Below are positions 43,797 to 53,251 of a stretch of DNA of 64,000 nt, in pieces. Source of the DNA: Streptomyces sp. HUAS 15-9 (lineage in GTDB: Bacteria; Actinomycetota; Actinomycetes; Streptomycetales; Streptomycetaceae). Location of the stretch: NCBI RefSeq assembly GCF_025642155.1, contig NZ_CP106798.1, positions 1,612,001 to 1,676,000 of the forward strand. The letters are read 5' to 3'. The position numbers and the translations under genes were made by a program. Numbering within the stretch: position 1 is the stretch's first letter; the number at the start of each line of letters is the position of its first letter. Below the pieces are notes generated by a model. That model ran no database searches. It saw nothing but the letters and a program-made list of their open reading frames with translations, and had not been told where the DNA came from.

Positions 43797-43816
43797 GGGG
43801 TCTCTACCAGGGCCTC

Positions 43817-44722
43817 TTACCAGCCGCGGTTGGCGTAGCGCTCGGCCTCGGGCAGGGTGTCGCAGTTGATGCCGACCATGGCCTCGCCGAGGTTGCGGGA
43901 CGCGTCCGCGATGATCTTCGGGTCGTCGTAGAAGGTGGTGGCCTTCACGATGGCGGCGGCACGCTTGGCCGGGTCGCCGGACTTGAAGATGCCGGAGCCG
44001 ACGAAGACGCCCTCGGCGCCGAGCTGGCGCATCAGCGCGGCGTCGGCCGGGGTGGCCACGCCACCGGCGGAGAACAGCACGACCGGGAGCTTGCCGAGCT
44101 CGGCGACCTCCTTGACGAGCTCGAACGGGGCGCGCAGCTCCTTGGCGGCGGCGTAGATCTCGTTGTTGTCGCAGCCGCGCAGCTTGGCGATCTCGCCCTT
44201 GATCTGGCGCAGGTGGCGGACGGCCTCGACGACGTTGCCGGTGCCGGCCTCGCCCTTGGAGCGGATCATCGCAGCGCCCTCGGCGATGCGGCGCAGGGCC
44301 TCGCCCAGGTTGGTGGCACCACAGACGAAGGGGGTCGTGAACGCCCACTTGTCGGAGTGGTTGACCTCGTCGGCCGGGGTGAGGACCTCGGACTCGTCGA
44401 TGTAGTCGACGCCGAGGGACTGCAGGACCTGGGCCTCGACGAAGTGGCCGATGCGGGACTTGGCCATGACCGGGATGGAGACGGCGCCGATGATGCCCTC
44501 GATCATGTCCGGGTCGGACATACGGGCCACGCCGCCGTCCTTGCGGATGTCGGCCGGGACCCGCTCCAGGGCCATGACGGCGACGGCGCCCGCGTCCTCG
44601 GCGATCTTCGCCTGCTCCGGCGTGACGACGTCCATGATCACGCCGCCCTTGAGCTGCTCGGCCATGCCGCGCTTCACGCGGGCGGTGCCGGTCTCGGGAG
44701 CCTGGTTCTCGGTGGTGGACAC
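43817..44722 (-). CDS. pdxS: Pyridoxal 5'-phosphate synthase lyase subunit
   Basis: 301 aa. Condenses ribose 5-phosphate, glyceraldehyde 3-phosphate and ammonia into [30 protein letters not shown], catalytic lysine in [32 protein letters not shown] 44722 (VSTTENQ) is preceded by GAGG; longer in-frame readings upstream have no support. Confidence 0.98.
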   Translation of the reverse strand: MSTTENQAPETGTARVKRGMAEQLKGGVIMDVVTPEQAKIAEDAGAVAVMALERVPADIRKDGGVARMSDPDMIEGIIGAVSIPVMAKSRIGHFVEAQVLQSLGVDYIDESEVLTPADEVNHSDKWAFTTPFVCGATNLGEALRRIAEGAAMIRSKGEAGTGNVVEAVRHLRQIKGEIAKLRGCDNNEIYAAAKELRAPFELVKEVAELGKLPVVLFSAGGVATPADAALMRQLGAEGVFVGSGIFKSGDPAKRAAAIVKATTFYDDPKIIADASRNLGEAMVGINCDTLPEAERYANRGW

Positions 44723-44848
44723 GGGTGACCTCACTGAAGTGAAAGACAGTTTCTGCTGCAGAGCAGGAAACGTGAATGGACCAGGCCACAGCAAGGGCCA
44801 ATGCGAAGGCGGTGGATCCTTTTGGCCTACGATCCCGAGAAACGGCAG

Positions 44849-45391
44849 CTAGACGGCGCGGTCCACCAGCGCCGCCGGGGGTTCGTCGTCCATCTCGAAG
44901 GCCAGCGGGAAGGGGGCGTGGCCGGCCAGCCGGAACCAGCGCACCTTGCGGTGCTCACGGAGCCGGCGGGCCGCGCCCACCGCGTCGTTGTGGAAGCGGC
45001 GGGCCATCGGGACGCGTCGCACCGCCTCGGTCAGCTCACGGGCCGCCGCCTCCCCTCCGGGGGCCTCGCGGACCGCCTCGACCTGCTGGGCCTCCGCGAA
45101 GACCGCGCGCAGCGCCTGGCTCAGTTCGCTCTCGGCGACCTCCCGCTGCTCCTCCTCGGCCTGCCTGGCCGCGTGCGCGGCCTCGTACAGCACGATCGAG
45201 GCGGCCGGATCCAGCACACCGGAGGTCGCCAGCTCCTGGGTCACCGAGGCGCGCCGCAGCAGTTGGGCGTCGAGGGCGGCACGGGCGGCGTCGATCCGGG
45301 AGTGCAGGCGGTCCAGGCGGCCCGCCGTCCAGCTGAGGTAGAGACCGATCGCGACAAGGGCGACGAGGATCCAGATGAGGGTTGCGCTCAC
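44849..45391 (-). CDS. LemA-like single-span membrane protein
   Basis: 180 aa from GTG 45391 (VSATLIW); a TTG nine bases earlier is possible. One N-terminal helix ([17 protein letters not shown]), then a long helical region whose start ([20 protein letters not shown]) resembles the LemA family, and a basic C-terminal end ([21 protein letters not shown]). It sits between pimA and pdxS on the same strand with gaps of over 100 nt each side. Function unknown. Confidence 0.85.
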   Translation of the reverse strand: MSATLIWILVALVAIGLYLSWTAGRLDRLHSRIDAARAALDAQLLRRASVTQELATSGVLDPAASIVLYEAAHAARQAEEEQREVAESELSQALRAVFAEAQQVEAVREAPGGEAAARELTEAVRRVPMARRFHNDAVGAARRLREHRKVRWFRLAGHAPFPLAFEMDDEPPAALVDRAV

Positions 45392-45456
45392 GGGCGGCAA
45401 GGCTACCGGTGCGCTCCGCTGGGTCGGCCGAGTACGGTGCTGTTGCCGACGCCCCG

Positions 45457-45905
45457 GGGCTGCCGCCCCGGCCCCCGCATCGGCCTGAAGGGCCTCGTCC
45501 TCAAACGCCGGACAGGCTGAATTTCACCGACCTCGGCATCAGGACCAGACCGGTCCGGTCGCCGGTCGCCGGTCGCCTCAACGCACCCAGCCACACCCGA
45601 TACCGCCACCCGGCCCTCACTCCCGCCCGAGGGCTGCCGCCCCCAGACCCCCGCATCGGCCTGAACAGCCTCATCCTCAAACGCCGGACAGGCTGAATTT
45701 CACCGACCTCGGCATCAGGACCAGACCGGTCCGGTCGCCGGTCGCCTCAACGCTCCCAGCCACACCCGATACCGGGGCCCAGCCCCAGACCCGCACTTCG
45801 GCCAGAACGAACTGAACTTCGCCGACCCCGGCATCAGGACGACGCGGTCCGGTCGCCGGTGACCGCGGCCTCAGTGCTCCCAGCCACGCCCGTAACCGCC
45901 GCCCC
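45457..45905. repeat. Three degenerate copies of a Streptomyces intergenic repeat
   Basis: The gap 45392-45947 has no gene. Two copies, 176 nt apart, share tcaaacgccggacaggctga (from 45501 and 45677) plus long flanks: the upstream ggctgccgcccc-type and cggcctgaa segments, and downstream caccgacctcggcatcagga and ccggtccggtcgccggtcgc. A third, shorter and more diverged copy starts near 45775 (ctgaacttcgccgacc at 45812). The core matches the CTCAAACGCCGGAC motif I recall as common between Streptomyces genes. Confidence 0.85.
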
Positions 45906-45947
45906 GGCAATACACGCTGCCCACGCCCTTGGCCGGAAAGGTGCTGG

Positions 45948-47108
45948 TCAGTCGCGGGCCAGTCCCAGGCGGGCTCTCAGGCCCGATCGTTCGTCCGCGG
46001 CCACCGCTGCCGCGCCCGTCGTGACCGTTTCGTAGACCGAGAGGATGTCCGCGCCGACCGTCGACCAGTCGAAGCGGCGTACGTGGACGCTGCCGTGTTC
46101 GCGGAGTTCGGCGCGGCGGGCCGGGTCCGCCAGGAGGCGTACGGCCGCGTCGGCCAGGGCGTCCGCGTCCTCGTTGGTGAAGAGTTCTCCGGCCGCGCCC
46201 TGGTCCAGGACCTGGGCGAAGGCGTCCAGGTCGGAGGCGAGGACCGGCGCGCCCGCCGACATCGCCTCGACGAGGATGATGCCGAAGCTCTCGCCGCCGG
46301 TGTTGGGCGCCACGTAGAGATCGATGCTGCGCAGGAAGCGTGCCTTGTCCTCGTCGCTGATCATGCCCAGGAACTCGACGCGGGAGCGGAGTTCGGCGGG
46401 GAGGGTTTCCACCGCCTCCTCCTCGTCGCCGCGGCCGGCCACGAGGAGCCGGGTCTGCGGGCGGGCGGCGAGGATCTTGGGGAGGGCCTTCATCAGTACC
46501 GGCAGGCCCTTGCGCGGCTCGTCGATGCGGCCGATGAAGCCGATCGTGTCGCCCTGCCAGTCCGGATTCGGCTCCGCCTTGGCGAAGAAGTCGACGTCGA
46601 CGCCGTTCGGGATGACCACCGCGTCTCCGCCCAGGTGCTCGACCAGGGTGCGCCGGGCGTACTCGCTCACCGCGATCCGCGCGCTGATCTTCTCCAGCGC
46701 GGCCTGCAGGATCGAGTACGCGGCGATCATCGCCCGGGAGCGGGGGTTGGATGTGTGGAACGTCGCGACGATGGGGCCCTGGGCCGCCCAGCAGGTCAGC
46801 AGGCCCAGCGAGGGCGACGTCGGCTCGTGGATGTGGACCACGTCGAACTCGCCGTCGTGCAGCCAGCGCCGTACCCGGGCAGCGGAGAGGAAACCGAAGT
46901 TCAGCCGGGCCACCGAGCCGTTGTACGGCACCGGGACCGCGCGGCCGGCCGAGACGACGTACGGCGGCAGCGGGGTGTCGTCGTCGGCCGGGGCGAGGAC
47001 GGACACCTCGTGGCCGAGGCGGATGAAGTACGCGGCCAGGTCGCGGATGTGGAACTGGACGCCACCCGGCACGTCCCAGGAGTACGGGCAGACGATGCCG
47101 ATCCTCAC
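45948..47108 (-). CDS. pimA: Phosphatidyl-myo-inositol mannosyltransferase PimA-like (GT4)
   Basis: 386 aa. Transfers mannose from GDP-mannose to phosphatidylinositol on the cytosolic face. GT-B fold: N-terminal VRIGIVCPYSWDVPGGVQFH, VVHIHEPTSPSLGLL, linker VIPNGVDVDFF, GFIGRIDEPRKGL, and the EX7E motif GESFGIILVEAMSAGAPV. GTG 47108 overlaps the acyltransferase stop (GTGA). Third of pgsA-patA-pimA; assigned from sequence plus this order, which is conserved in mycobacteria. Confidence 0.93.
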   Translation of the reverse strand: MRIGIVCPYSWDVPGGVQFHIRDLAAYFIRLGHEVSVLAPADDDTPLPPYVVSAGRAVPVPYNGSVARLNFGFLSAARVRRWLHDGEFDVVHIHEPTSPSLGLLTCWAAQGPIVATFHTSNPRSRAMIAAYSILQAALEKISARIAVSEYARRTLVEHLGGDAVVIPNGVDVDFFAKAEPNPDWQGDTIGFIGRIDEPRKGLPVLMKALPKILAARPQTRLLVAGRGDEEEAVETLPAELRSRVEFLGMISDEDKARFLRSIDLYVAPNTGGESFGIILVEAMSAGAPVLASDLDAFAQVLDQGAAGELFTNEDADALADAAVRLLADPARRAELREHGSVHVRRFDWSTVGADILSVYETVTTGAAAVAADERSGLRARLGLARD

Positions 47109-48013
47109 GGCGTCCCCTTCGCGGGATCGAGATCGGCGAGCCACAGCCGCTGGAGCATGTGCCAGTCCTCCGGATGTTCGGCGATACCCGTGGCGTAGGC
47201 GTCGGCCAACGCCTGTGTCATGACGGACGTCTTCTCGTCCCGCGTACCTGTCTCGGGTACCTCGATCGGAGGATGGACCCGGCCCTGCATGACGGGCGAG
47301 TCGTCGTACCAGAGGGTGACGGGCAGCAGCAGCGCGCCCGTCTGCTGGGCGAGCAGCGCCGGGCCCGCGGGCATCCGGGCCGCCTCGCCGAAGAACTTGA
47401 CCTCCACACCGGAGGCGGACAGATCACGGTCGGCGACCAGACAGATCAGGCCACCGTCGCGCAGCCGCCGCGCCAATGTGCCGAACGCGGAGCCGCCGCT
47501 GTGCGGCAGGACCTCCATGCCGAGGCCCTCGCGATAGGCGACGAAGCGGTCGTACAGGGTCTCCGGCTCGAGGCGTTCGGCGACCGTGGTGAAGGAGGTC
47601 TCCAGCTTGGTGGTGACCCAGGCGCCCGCGAGGTCCCAGTTGGCCAGGTGCGGCAGGGCGAGGATCACGCCCCGGTCGGAGGCCAGACCGTCGGTCAGAT
47701 GGTGGACGTCCTTGCACTCGAAGCCGGTCCTGATCCGCTCCGGGCTCCAGGAGGGCAGCCGGAAGGACTCCATCCAGTAGCGCAGATACGAGCGCATGCC
47801 CGCGCGCGAGAGCTCGGCCAGACGCTCGGGGGTCGCGTCGGGCACCACGCGCGCGTAGTTGCTCTCCAGGCGCTGCACGCCCTTGCCCCGCCGCTTCCAG
47901 GCGAGGTCGGCGATGCCCTGGCCGAGGCGCACGGCGACCGGCTCGGGGAGCTTCTTGACAGTGCTCCAGCCGAGGCCGTACAGCGCGTCGGTCAGCCGGT
48001 CCGCGGTGCTCAC
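47105..48013 (-). CDS. Phosphatidylinositol mannoside acyltransferase (PatA-like, LpxL family)
   Basis: 302 aa. Acylates mannose of PIM. HX4D catalytic motif in LPHLANWDLAG near residue 125, GLICLVADRDLSASGVEV, and FFGEAARMPAGPALLA. GTG 48013 overlaps the pgsA stop (GTGA) and its own stop overlaps pimA, so three membrane-lipid enzymes are coupled. Confidence 0.93.
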   Translation of the reverse strand: MSTADRLTDALYGLGWSTVKKLPEPVAVRLGQGIADLAWKRRGKGVQRLESNYARVVPDATPERLAELSRAGMRSYLRYWMESFRLPSWSPERIRTGFECKDVHHLTDGLASDRGVILALPHLANWDLAGAWVTTKLETSFTTVAERLEPETLYDRFVAYREGLGMEVLPHSGGSAFGTLARRLRDGGLICLVADRDLSASGVEVKFFGEAARMPAGPALLAQQTGALLLPVTLWYDDSPVMQGRVHPPIEVPETGTRDEKTSVMTQALADAYATGIAEHPEDWHMLQRLWLADLDPAKGTP

Positions 48014-48696
48014 TTCGCCGCCTCGCTCCCCTGGGACGCGTTGGCGTTGTCCTCGGACGCGGCCGCCGCCTCCGCCTCGGCGGACTCCCTGCGGACCGTG
48101 ACCACCCGCTGGATCAGGGTGACCAGGCTGCCCACGGCGACGATCCACAGGGCGATCGGCAGCAGCACCTGGATGCCGGGAACGCCGAACTTGTGCAGGC
48201 CGGCCAGACCGGCGGCGACCAGCGAGATCACCAGCCGCTCGGCCCGCTCGACGAGCCCGTTGACGGCGACCGGCAAGCCGATCGACTCACCACGGGCCTT
48301 GGTGTACGACACCACCTGACCGCTGGCCAGGCAGAAGATCGAGACGGCACACAGCACGTTGTCGTTGCCGTTTCCGGCATACCACAGCGCGAAGCCACCG
48401 AAGATCGCCCCGTCGGCGACGCGGTCGAGGGTGGAGTCCAGGAAGGCGCCCCAGCGGCTGGTGCGGCCCAGCTGGCGGGCCATGTTCCCGTCGACCAGAT
48501 CCGAGAAGACGAACAGCGTGATCACGATCGTGCCCCAGAAGAACTCGCCCCTGGGGAAGAAGACCAGCGCGCCCGCGACCACACCGGCCGTGCCGATGAG
48601 CGTCACCGTGTCGGGGCTGACACCCCTACGGATGAGAAACGCGGCGAACGGCGTGAGGACACGCGTGAAGAATGCACGCGCGTACTTGTTCAGCAT
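48010..48696 (-). CDS. pgsA: CDP-alcohol phosphatidyltransferase (phosphatidylinositol-phosphate synthase)
   Basis: 228 aa. Makes phosphatidylinositol phosphate from CDP-diacylglycerol and inositol phosphate. Signature DX2DGX2ARX8GX3DX3D: DLVDGNMARQLGRTSRWGAF followed by LDSTLD. Six hydrophobic segments; acidic/Ala-rich C-terminal tail. ATG 48696 with GGGAAGG upstream. Context with patA and pimA supports the inositol specificity over phosphatidylglycerol. Divergent from the EF-G paralogue; the 284-nt gap between them has no gene. Confidence 0.94.
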   Translation of the reverse strand: MLNKYARAFFTRVLTPFAAFLIRRGVSPDTVTLIGTAGVVAGALVFFPRGEFFWGTIVITLFVFSDLVDGNMARQLGRTSRWGAFLDSTLDRVADGAIFGGFALWYAGNGNDNVLCAVSIFCLASGQVVSYTKARGESIGLPVAVNGLVERAERLVISLVAAGLAGLHKFGVPGIQVLLPIALWIVAVGSLVTLIQRVVTVRRESAEAEAAAASEDNANASQGSEAAK

Positions 48697-48980
48697 GGCC
48701 TTCCCGACGGTCGGTGGCGCCGCGCGGCCCTGATGGTCGCCGGCTGGCCCATCGTAGCCACGCGCGCATGCGGGTGACCGCCGGGCACCCGGAGCCCGTC
48801 TCCGGATCCGGCGGATGGCCCGCAAGCGACGCTGGGCCACGCGACCGGCGTCCGTCGTATGGACGCACCGTGACGGGAGTGGAAAGCTCGAAGGACCGCG
48901 GGCGTCATCGGAGCCGCCACCGCACGCGGCCCGGCATGCCCGCGCCCACAGTGACCTCACCGTGCACGGGAGGCAAGGCC

Positions 48981-51179
48981 ATGGGCGACAAGGCACAATC
49001 CCACCCCGGGGCCGCCGGCAGGGCTACGGCGGCCGACCATCCCGCGTCCCTACGGAATGTGGTGCTGGTCGGCCACTCCGGTTCGGGCAAGACGACTCTG
49101 GTGGAGGCTCTCGCGCTGACCGCGGGGGCCGTGAACCGGGCGGGCCGTGTGGAGGACGGCGGCACCGTCTCGGACTACGACGAGATCGAGCACCGGCAGC
49201 AGCGCTCCGTGCAGCTGTCTCTCGTGCCCGTCGAATGGGACGGGTTCAAGATCAATCTTCTGGACACCCCCGGATACGCCGACTTCGTCGGAGAGCTGAG
49301 GGCCGGTCTGCGAGCGGCGGACGCGGCCCTTTTCGTCGTCTCGGCATCGGACGGCGTGGACGGCTCGACCCGGATGGTCTGGGAGGAGTGCGCGGCGGTC
49401 GGCATGCCGCGGGCCATCGTCGTCACGCACCTGGAGGCCGCCCGCGCGGACTTCGAGGAGATGACGCGGGTGTGCGCGCAGGCGTTCGGCGCGGACGACC
49501 CCGACGCCGTACTCCCGCTCCATCTGCCGCTGCACGGCCCGCAGGCGCCCGACGGGCACGCGCCCGTGACCGGGCTGATCGGGCTGCTGACCCAGCAGCT
49601 GTTCGACTACTCCTCCGGGGAGCGCAAGGAGTCCGAGCCGGGTCCGGACCAGCTGCCGCAGATCGAGGAGGCACGCAACCGGCTCATCGAGGGGATCATC
49701 TCGGAGAGCGAGGACGAGACCCTCATGGACCGCTACCTCGGCGGGGAACAGGTCGACATCAAGACATTGATCGAGGACCTGGAGCGGGCCGTGGCCCGCG
49801 GGGCCTTCTTCCCGGTCCTGGCCGCCGCCCCCGCGGCCGAGGGCGCCAAGCAGGGCATCGGCACGGTCGAACTGCTCGAGCTGATCACCCGTGGCTTCCC
49901 GACCCCGCTGGAGCGGGAGGCACCCGGGGTCGCCACGGTCGACGGCAGGTCGCGCGAGCTGAGGGCGTGCGATCCCGGCGGGCCGCTGGTCGCGGAGGTC
50001 GTGAAGACCTCCTCCGACCCGTACGTCGGCCGGGTCTCCCTGGTCCGGCTGTTCTCCGGCACGCTGCGCCCCGACGAGACGGTGCACGTCTCCGGGCACG
50101 GGCTCGCCGACCGCGGGCACGAGGACCACGACGTCGACGAGCGGATCGGCGCCCTGTCCACGCCGTTCGGCAAGCAGCAGCGGCCGGTGACGCACGCCGT
50201 CGCGGGCGATCTGGTGTGCGTGGCGAAACTGGGCCGCGCCGAGACCGGGGACACGCTGTCGGCCAAGGACGACCCGCTGCTCATGGAGCCGTGGCAGATG
50301 CCCGACCCGCTCCTGCCGCTGGCCATCCACGCGCACAGCAAGGCGGACGAGGACAAGCTCTCGCAGGGCCTGAGCAGGCTGGTCGCCGAGGATCCGACGA
50401 TGCGCCTGGAGCAGAACCAGGACACCCACCAGGTGGTGCTGTGGTGCCTGGGCGAGGCCCACGCGGACGTCGCCCTGGAACGGCTGCGCAGCCGCTACGG
50501 CGTACAGGTCGACGTCGTACCGCACAAGGTCTCCCTCCGGGAGACGTTCGGGAGCAGGTCCGCGGGGCGCGGGCGGCATGTGAAGCAGTCCGGCGGGCAC
50601 GGGCAGTACGCCATCTGCGAGATCGAGGTCGAGCCGCTGCCCGGAGGGTCGGGCATCGTGTTCGTGGACAAGGTGGTGGGCGGAGCCGTGCCCCGGCAGT
50701 TCATCCCGTCGGTGGAGAAGGGGGTGCGGGCCCAGGCGGCCAAGGGGGTCGCGGCCGGCTATCCCCTGGTGGACGTGCGGATCACGCTGCTCGACGGCAA
50801 GGCGCACTCGGTGGACTCCTCCGACGCCGCCTTCCAGACGGCCGGCGCGCTGGCGCTGCGGGAGGCCGCGGCGGACGCCAGGATCCATCTGCTGGAGCCG
50901 GTGGCCGAGGTGAGCGTGCTGGTCGGCGACGACTATGTGGGCGCCGTGATGAGCGACCTGTCGGGGCGGCGCGGCCGGGTGCTCGGCACCGAGCAGGTGG
51001 GCTCCGGGCGCACGCTCGTACGGGCCGAGGTGCCCGAGTTCGAGATCGGCCGGTACGCGGTCGACCTGCGGTCCCTCTCGCACGGCACCGCCCGCTTCAG
51101 CCGTGCGTACGCGCGGCACGAGCCGATGCCGCCGCAGGTCGCCGAGAAGATCCGCGAACAGGCCAAGGAGGCCTCGTAG
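48981..51179 (+). CDS. Elongation factor G-like protein (EF-G2)
   Basis: 732 aa. All EF-G domains are present. G1 GHSGSGKT at 31-38, G3 DTPG at 95-98. The G4 position reads THLE (149-152) instead of NKxD, so guanine recognition is altered. The basic and acidic patches of domain IV are present in part (GRGRHVKQSGGHGQYAICE, SVEKGVRAQAAKG). ATG 48981 has GGGAGG upstream. FusA2-type proteins are thought not to replace FusA in translocation; role unknown. Confidence 0.93.
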   Translation: MGDKAQSHPGAAGRATAADHPASLRNVVLVGHSGSGKTTLVEALALTAGAVNRAGRVEDGGTVSDYDEIEHRQQRSVQLSLVPVEWDGFKINLLDTPGYADFVGELRAGLRAADAALFVVSASDGVDGSTRMVWEECAAVGMPRAIVVTHLEAARADFEEMTRVCAQAFGADDPDAVLPLHLPLHGPQAPDGHAPVTGLIGLLTQQLFDYSSGERKESEPGPDQLPQIEEARNRLIEGIISESEDETLMDRYLGGEQVDIKTLIEDLERAVARGAFFPVLAAAPAAEGAKQGIGTVELLELITRGFPTPLEREAPGVATVDGRSRELRACDPGGPLVAEVVKTSSDPYVGRVSLVRLFSGTLRPDETVHVSGHGLADRGHEDHDVDERIGALSTPFGKQQRPVTHAVAGDLVCVAKLGRAETGDTLSAKDDPLLMEPWQMPDPLLPLAIHAHSKADEDKLSQGLSRLVAEDPTMRLEQNQDTHQVVLWCLGEAHADVALERLRSRYGVQVDVVPHKVSLRETFGSRSAGRGRHVKQSGGHGQYAICEIEVEPLPGGSGIVFVDKVVGGAVPRQFIPSVEKGVRAQAAKGVAAGYPLVDVRITLLDGKAHSVDSSDAAFQTAGALALREAAADARIHLLEPVAEVSVLVGDDYVGAVMSDLSGRRGRVLGTEQVGSGRTLVRAEVPEFEIGRYAVDLRSLSHGTARFSRAYARHEPMPPQVAEKIREQAKEAS

Positions 51180-51181
51180 TC

Positions 51182-51220
51182 GACGTTCCGGGAGGGCACC
51201 GCACATCCTTCCGGAACGTC
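51182..51220 (+). terminator. Terminator after EF-G2
   Basis: gacgttccgg and ccggaacgtc, 10-bp perfect stem around a 19-nt loop with further internal pairing, starting 2 nt after the stop codon. Confidence 0.65.
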
Positions 51221-51396
51221 ATCCTCCGTACGGGCGGGCGGCTTTGGCCGTCCGCCTACGGATGTCGGTGCCTGCGGATACGCTGATCACCTGACCCCGT
51301 CGTGCTGGATCGGGACGATGACCTGTTCAACAGGTGTGCGGGGCAAGGAAGTCGGGAAGGCCGCAGAAGCGACACCGGCGGCGATCGGGGGCGGGA

Positions 51397-53043
51397 ATGT
51401 CGATTGGAACCGAGTGGGACGGGCCACAGGTGCCCATCTCCGGCGGCGAGAGCCAGGCGGCGACCTTCGCACTGGCCTCGGCCGCCTACCGGGACAGTCC
51501 GTTCGACGAGATCAAGAAGGCCGACAACGAATGGCACAAGTCGACCGTCAAGACCGGCCGGATCGCCCTGTTCCGGCCGAACCTGGGCGAGGCATTCTCG
51601 CGGGCCGTGGTCGACCGCATGCTCCGTTCCGGCCGCGCGCCGCTCATCCAGTCCTTCGGGATGGATCCCCAGGTCGTCGTGGAGCACAGCCTCGCGGCCA
51701 ACAACATCCGCAAGGCGCGTGACAACAAGCTGAGCACCGTCATGGTGCTGTGCGGCCTGCTGTTCCTGCCCGGACTGGTGCTGTGGCTGCTGGTCTTCCA
51801 GCTCCGCACGTTCGTCGCCAAGCGCGACGACAAGCGGGCCGGGGCGCTCGCCACCACGCTGCTCGTCGCGGTGGGCGTGGTCGCCGCGATCTTCCTGGTC
51901 CGCATGCCGTTCACGGGGTTCTGGGCCTGGTACGCCCGCGGCTGCGTCGTCGCCCCGGTGCTGGGCTGGTTCTGGGCCAAGCAGATCTGCGAGCGCACGG
52001 CGCAGGACCTGCGCGGACGCTGGGACGGCCTGCTCTCCGGCAGCAGCGTCGGCGCGAAGATCCCCGAGACCGTGCCGAGCAGCCCCGGTGAGACCGCGGC
52101 CGAGCAGCTGCGCCAGTCCCTCGCCCGGCTGAGCGCCGAGCAGCAGTCCAACTCCGTCTTCTACGCCGGGCCCAAGGGCATACTCGGCATGGGCACGCGC
52201 TGGGGTTCCTGGCAGCTCGCCGAGGACCTGCTGCCGGCCGATCCCACCCGGGAGATCCACCCGTTCCGCAGCTGGGACGTCATACGGTCCATCCACGACC
52301 AGCTGCGCATGCTGGAGCGCGGCCCGCTGAACACCGGCGGCTTCCCCAAGCCGTCCATCAAGCACTGGATCGTCACACCGATCGGGGAGAACGCGGCGGC
52401 GGTGTCCCGGCCGGAGGGCACGGACGTCGAGGCGTACTCGGTCAAGACCCACGCGATACAGGACATCTGCAACAAGCAGCAGTTCGGCAGCGGCGACCGG
52501 CACTACCTGGGCGTGCAGTGGACGCTGTGGGACGGGCAGCTGGTGCTCACCATGCTGATCACGGTGACCGTGCTGCACCAGACGCTGCGCATCGAGGTGA
52601 CCGGGCATGCACTGGGGCCGGTGCACTCCCTGTTCACCACGAAGCCCGCGGCACCGACCAAAGAGGTCGCCAAGTCCCTCAAGCCCTGGGAGAACCGGAC
52701 GATCAAGCTCCCGCTGGTCGGCACGGACGAGGTGGTACGGCTCACCGCGCGGGCGCCGCTGACCTGGTATCCGCCGCTGCTCAACTGGCTGGGAGGATCA
52801 CTGGGCCTGCCCGAGCCGTTCGGTCTGCGGCACGCGTGGGCGGACCGGCCGTGGCGGCACCGTTTCATGGCCGACGACGCGCTGCGCGCGGCCACGCCGG
52901 TGCTGCGGGTGGTGCACTCGGCGGCGATCCGGGTGCTGGAGGAGAACGGCGTCGACACGGAGAAGTTCGGCACGCGGTCGGCGTTCCTCAGCACGGCGGT
53001 GCAGGATCCGGCGCCGAAGAAGGCCGACCTCTACGACGCGTAG
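51397..53043 (+). CDS. Large membrane protein of unknown function
   Basis: 548 aa. A cytosolic N-domain of ~110 residues (AAYRDSPFDEIKKADNEWH), then two or three membrane helices (MVLCGLLFLPGLVLWLLVFQ, ALATTLLVAVGVVAAIFLV, GCVVAPVLGWFW), and a long C-domain of ~330 residues with one more hydrophobic stretch (WTLWDGQLVLTMLITVTV). ATG 51397 has GGGGGCGGGA upstream. It lies beside EF-G2 on the plus strand between pgsA and the HIT gene. No known domain recognised. Confidence 0.85.
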   Translation: MSIGTEWDGPQVPISGGESQAATFALASAAYRDSPFDEIKKADNEWHKSTVKTGRIALFRPNLGEAFSRAVVDRMLRSGRAPLIQSFGMDPQVVVEHSLAANNIRKARDNKLSTVMVLCGLLFLPGLVLWLLVFQLRTFVAKRDDKRAGALATTLLVAVGVVAAIFLVRMPFTGFWAWYARGCVVAPVLGWFWAKQICERTAQDLRGRWDGLLSGSSVGAKIPETVPSSPGETAAEQLRQSLARLSAEQQSNSVFYAGPKGILGMGTRWGSWQLAEDLLPADPTREIHPFRSWDVIRSIHDQLRMLERGPLNTGGFPKPSIKHWIVTPIGENAAAVSRPEGTDVEAYSVKTHAIQDICNKQQFGSGDRHYLGVQWTLWDGQLVLTMLITVTVLHQTLRIEVTGHALGPVHSLFTTKPAAPTKEVAKSLKPWENRTIKLPLVGTDEVVRLTARAPLTWYPPLLNWLGGSLGLPEPFGLRHAWADRPWRHRFMADDALRAATPVLRVVHSAAIRVLEENGVDTEKFGTRSAFLSTAVQDPAPKKADLYDA

Positions 53044-53097
53044 GCCTCCGGCGGTTCGGCCGGGTCTTTCGTGCGGGTGAGTGGGGGTTGCTGTTTC

Positions 53098-53187
53098 TGG
53101 GGGCTGCCGCCCCAGCCCCCCGCTTCGGCCTGGACGGCCTCGTCCTCAAACTCCCCCAAGCTCTACGAGCAGGGGGTACCCCCAGAC
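53098..53187. repeat. Streptomyces intergenic repeat with nested inverted-repeat insertion
   Basis: gggctgccgccccagcccc followed by cgtcctcaaa (to 53150) is the same element as at 45.5-45.9 kb. In place of cgccgga it carries ctcccccaagctctacgagc and agggggtacccccaga (53151-53187), itself a hairpin (cccccaagct/agcaggggg), before resuming cgggctga. The remaining gap 53044-53251 has no gene. Confidence 0.75.
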
Positions 53188-53251
53188 GGGCTGAGTTGTG
53201 CCGGCCGGGCTGAGATGTACGGGCCGGCCTGCGAAGCGCCAAAAGCCCCGG

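Noticed and set aside
45457..45905. CRISPR-like repeats
   Set aside because: Only three long, degenerate units with no regular 28-37-nt repeats, no spacers and no cas genes.
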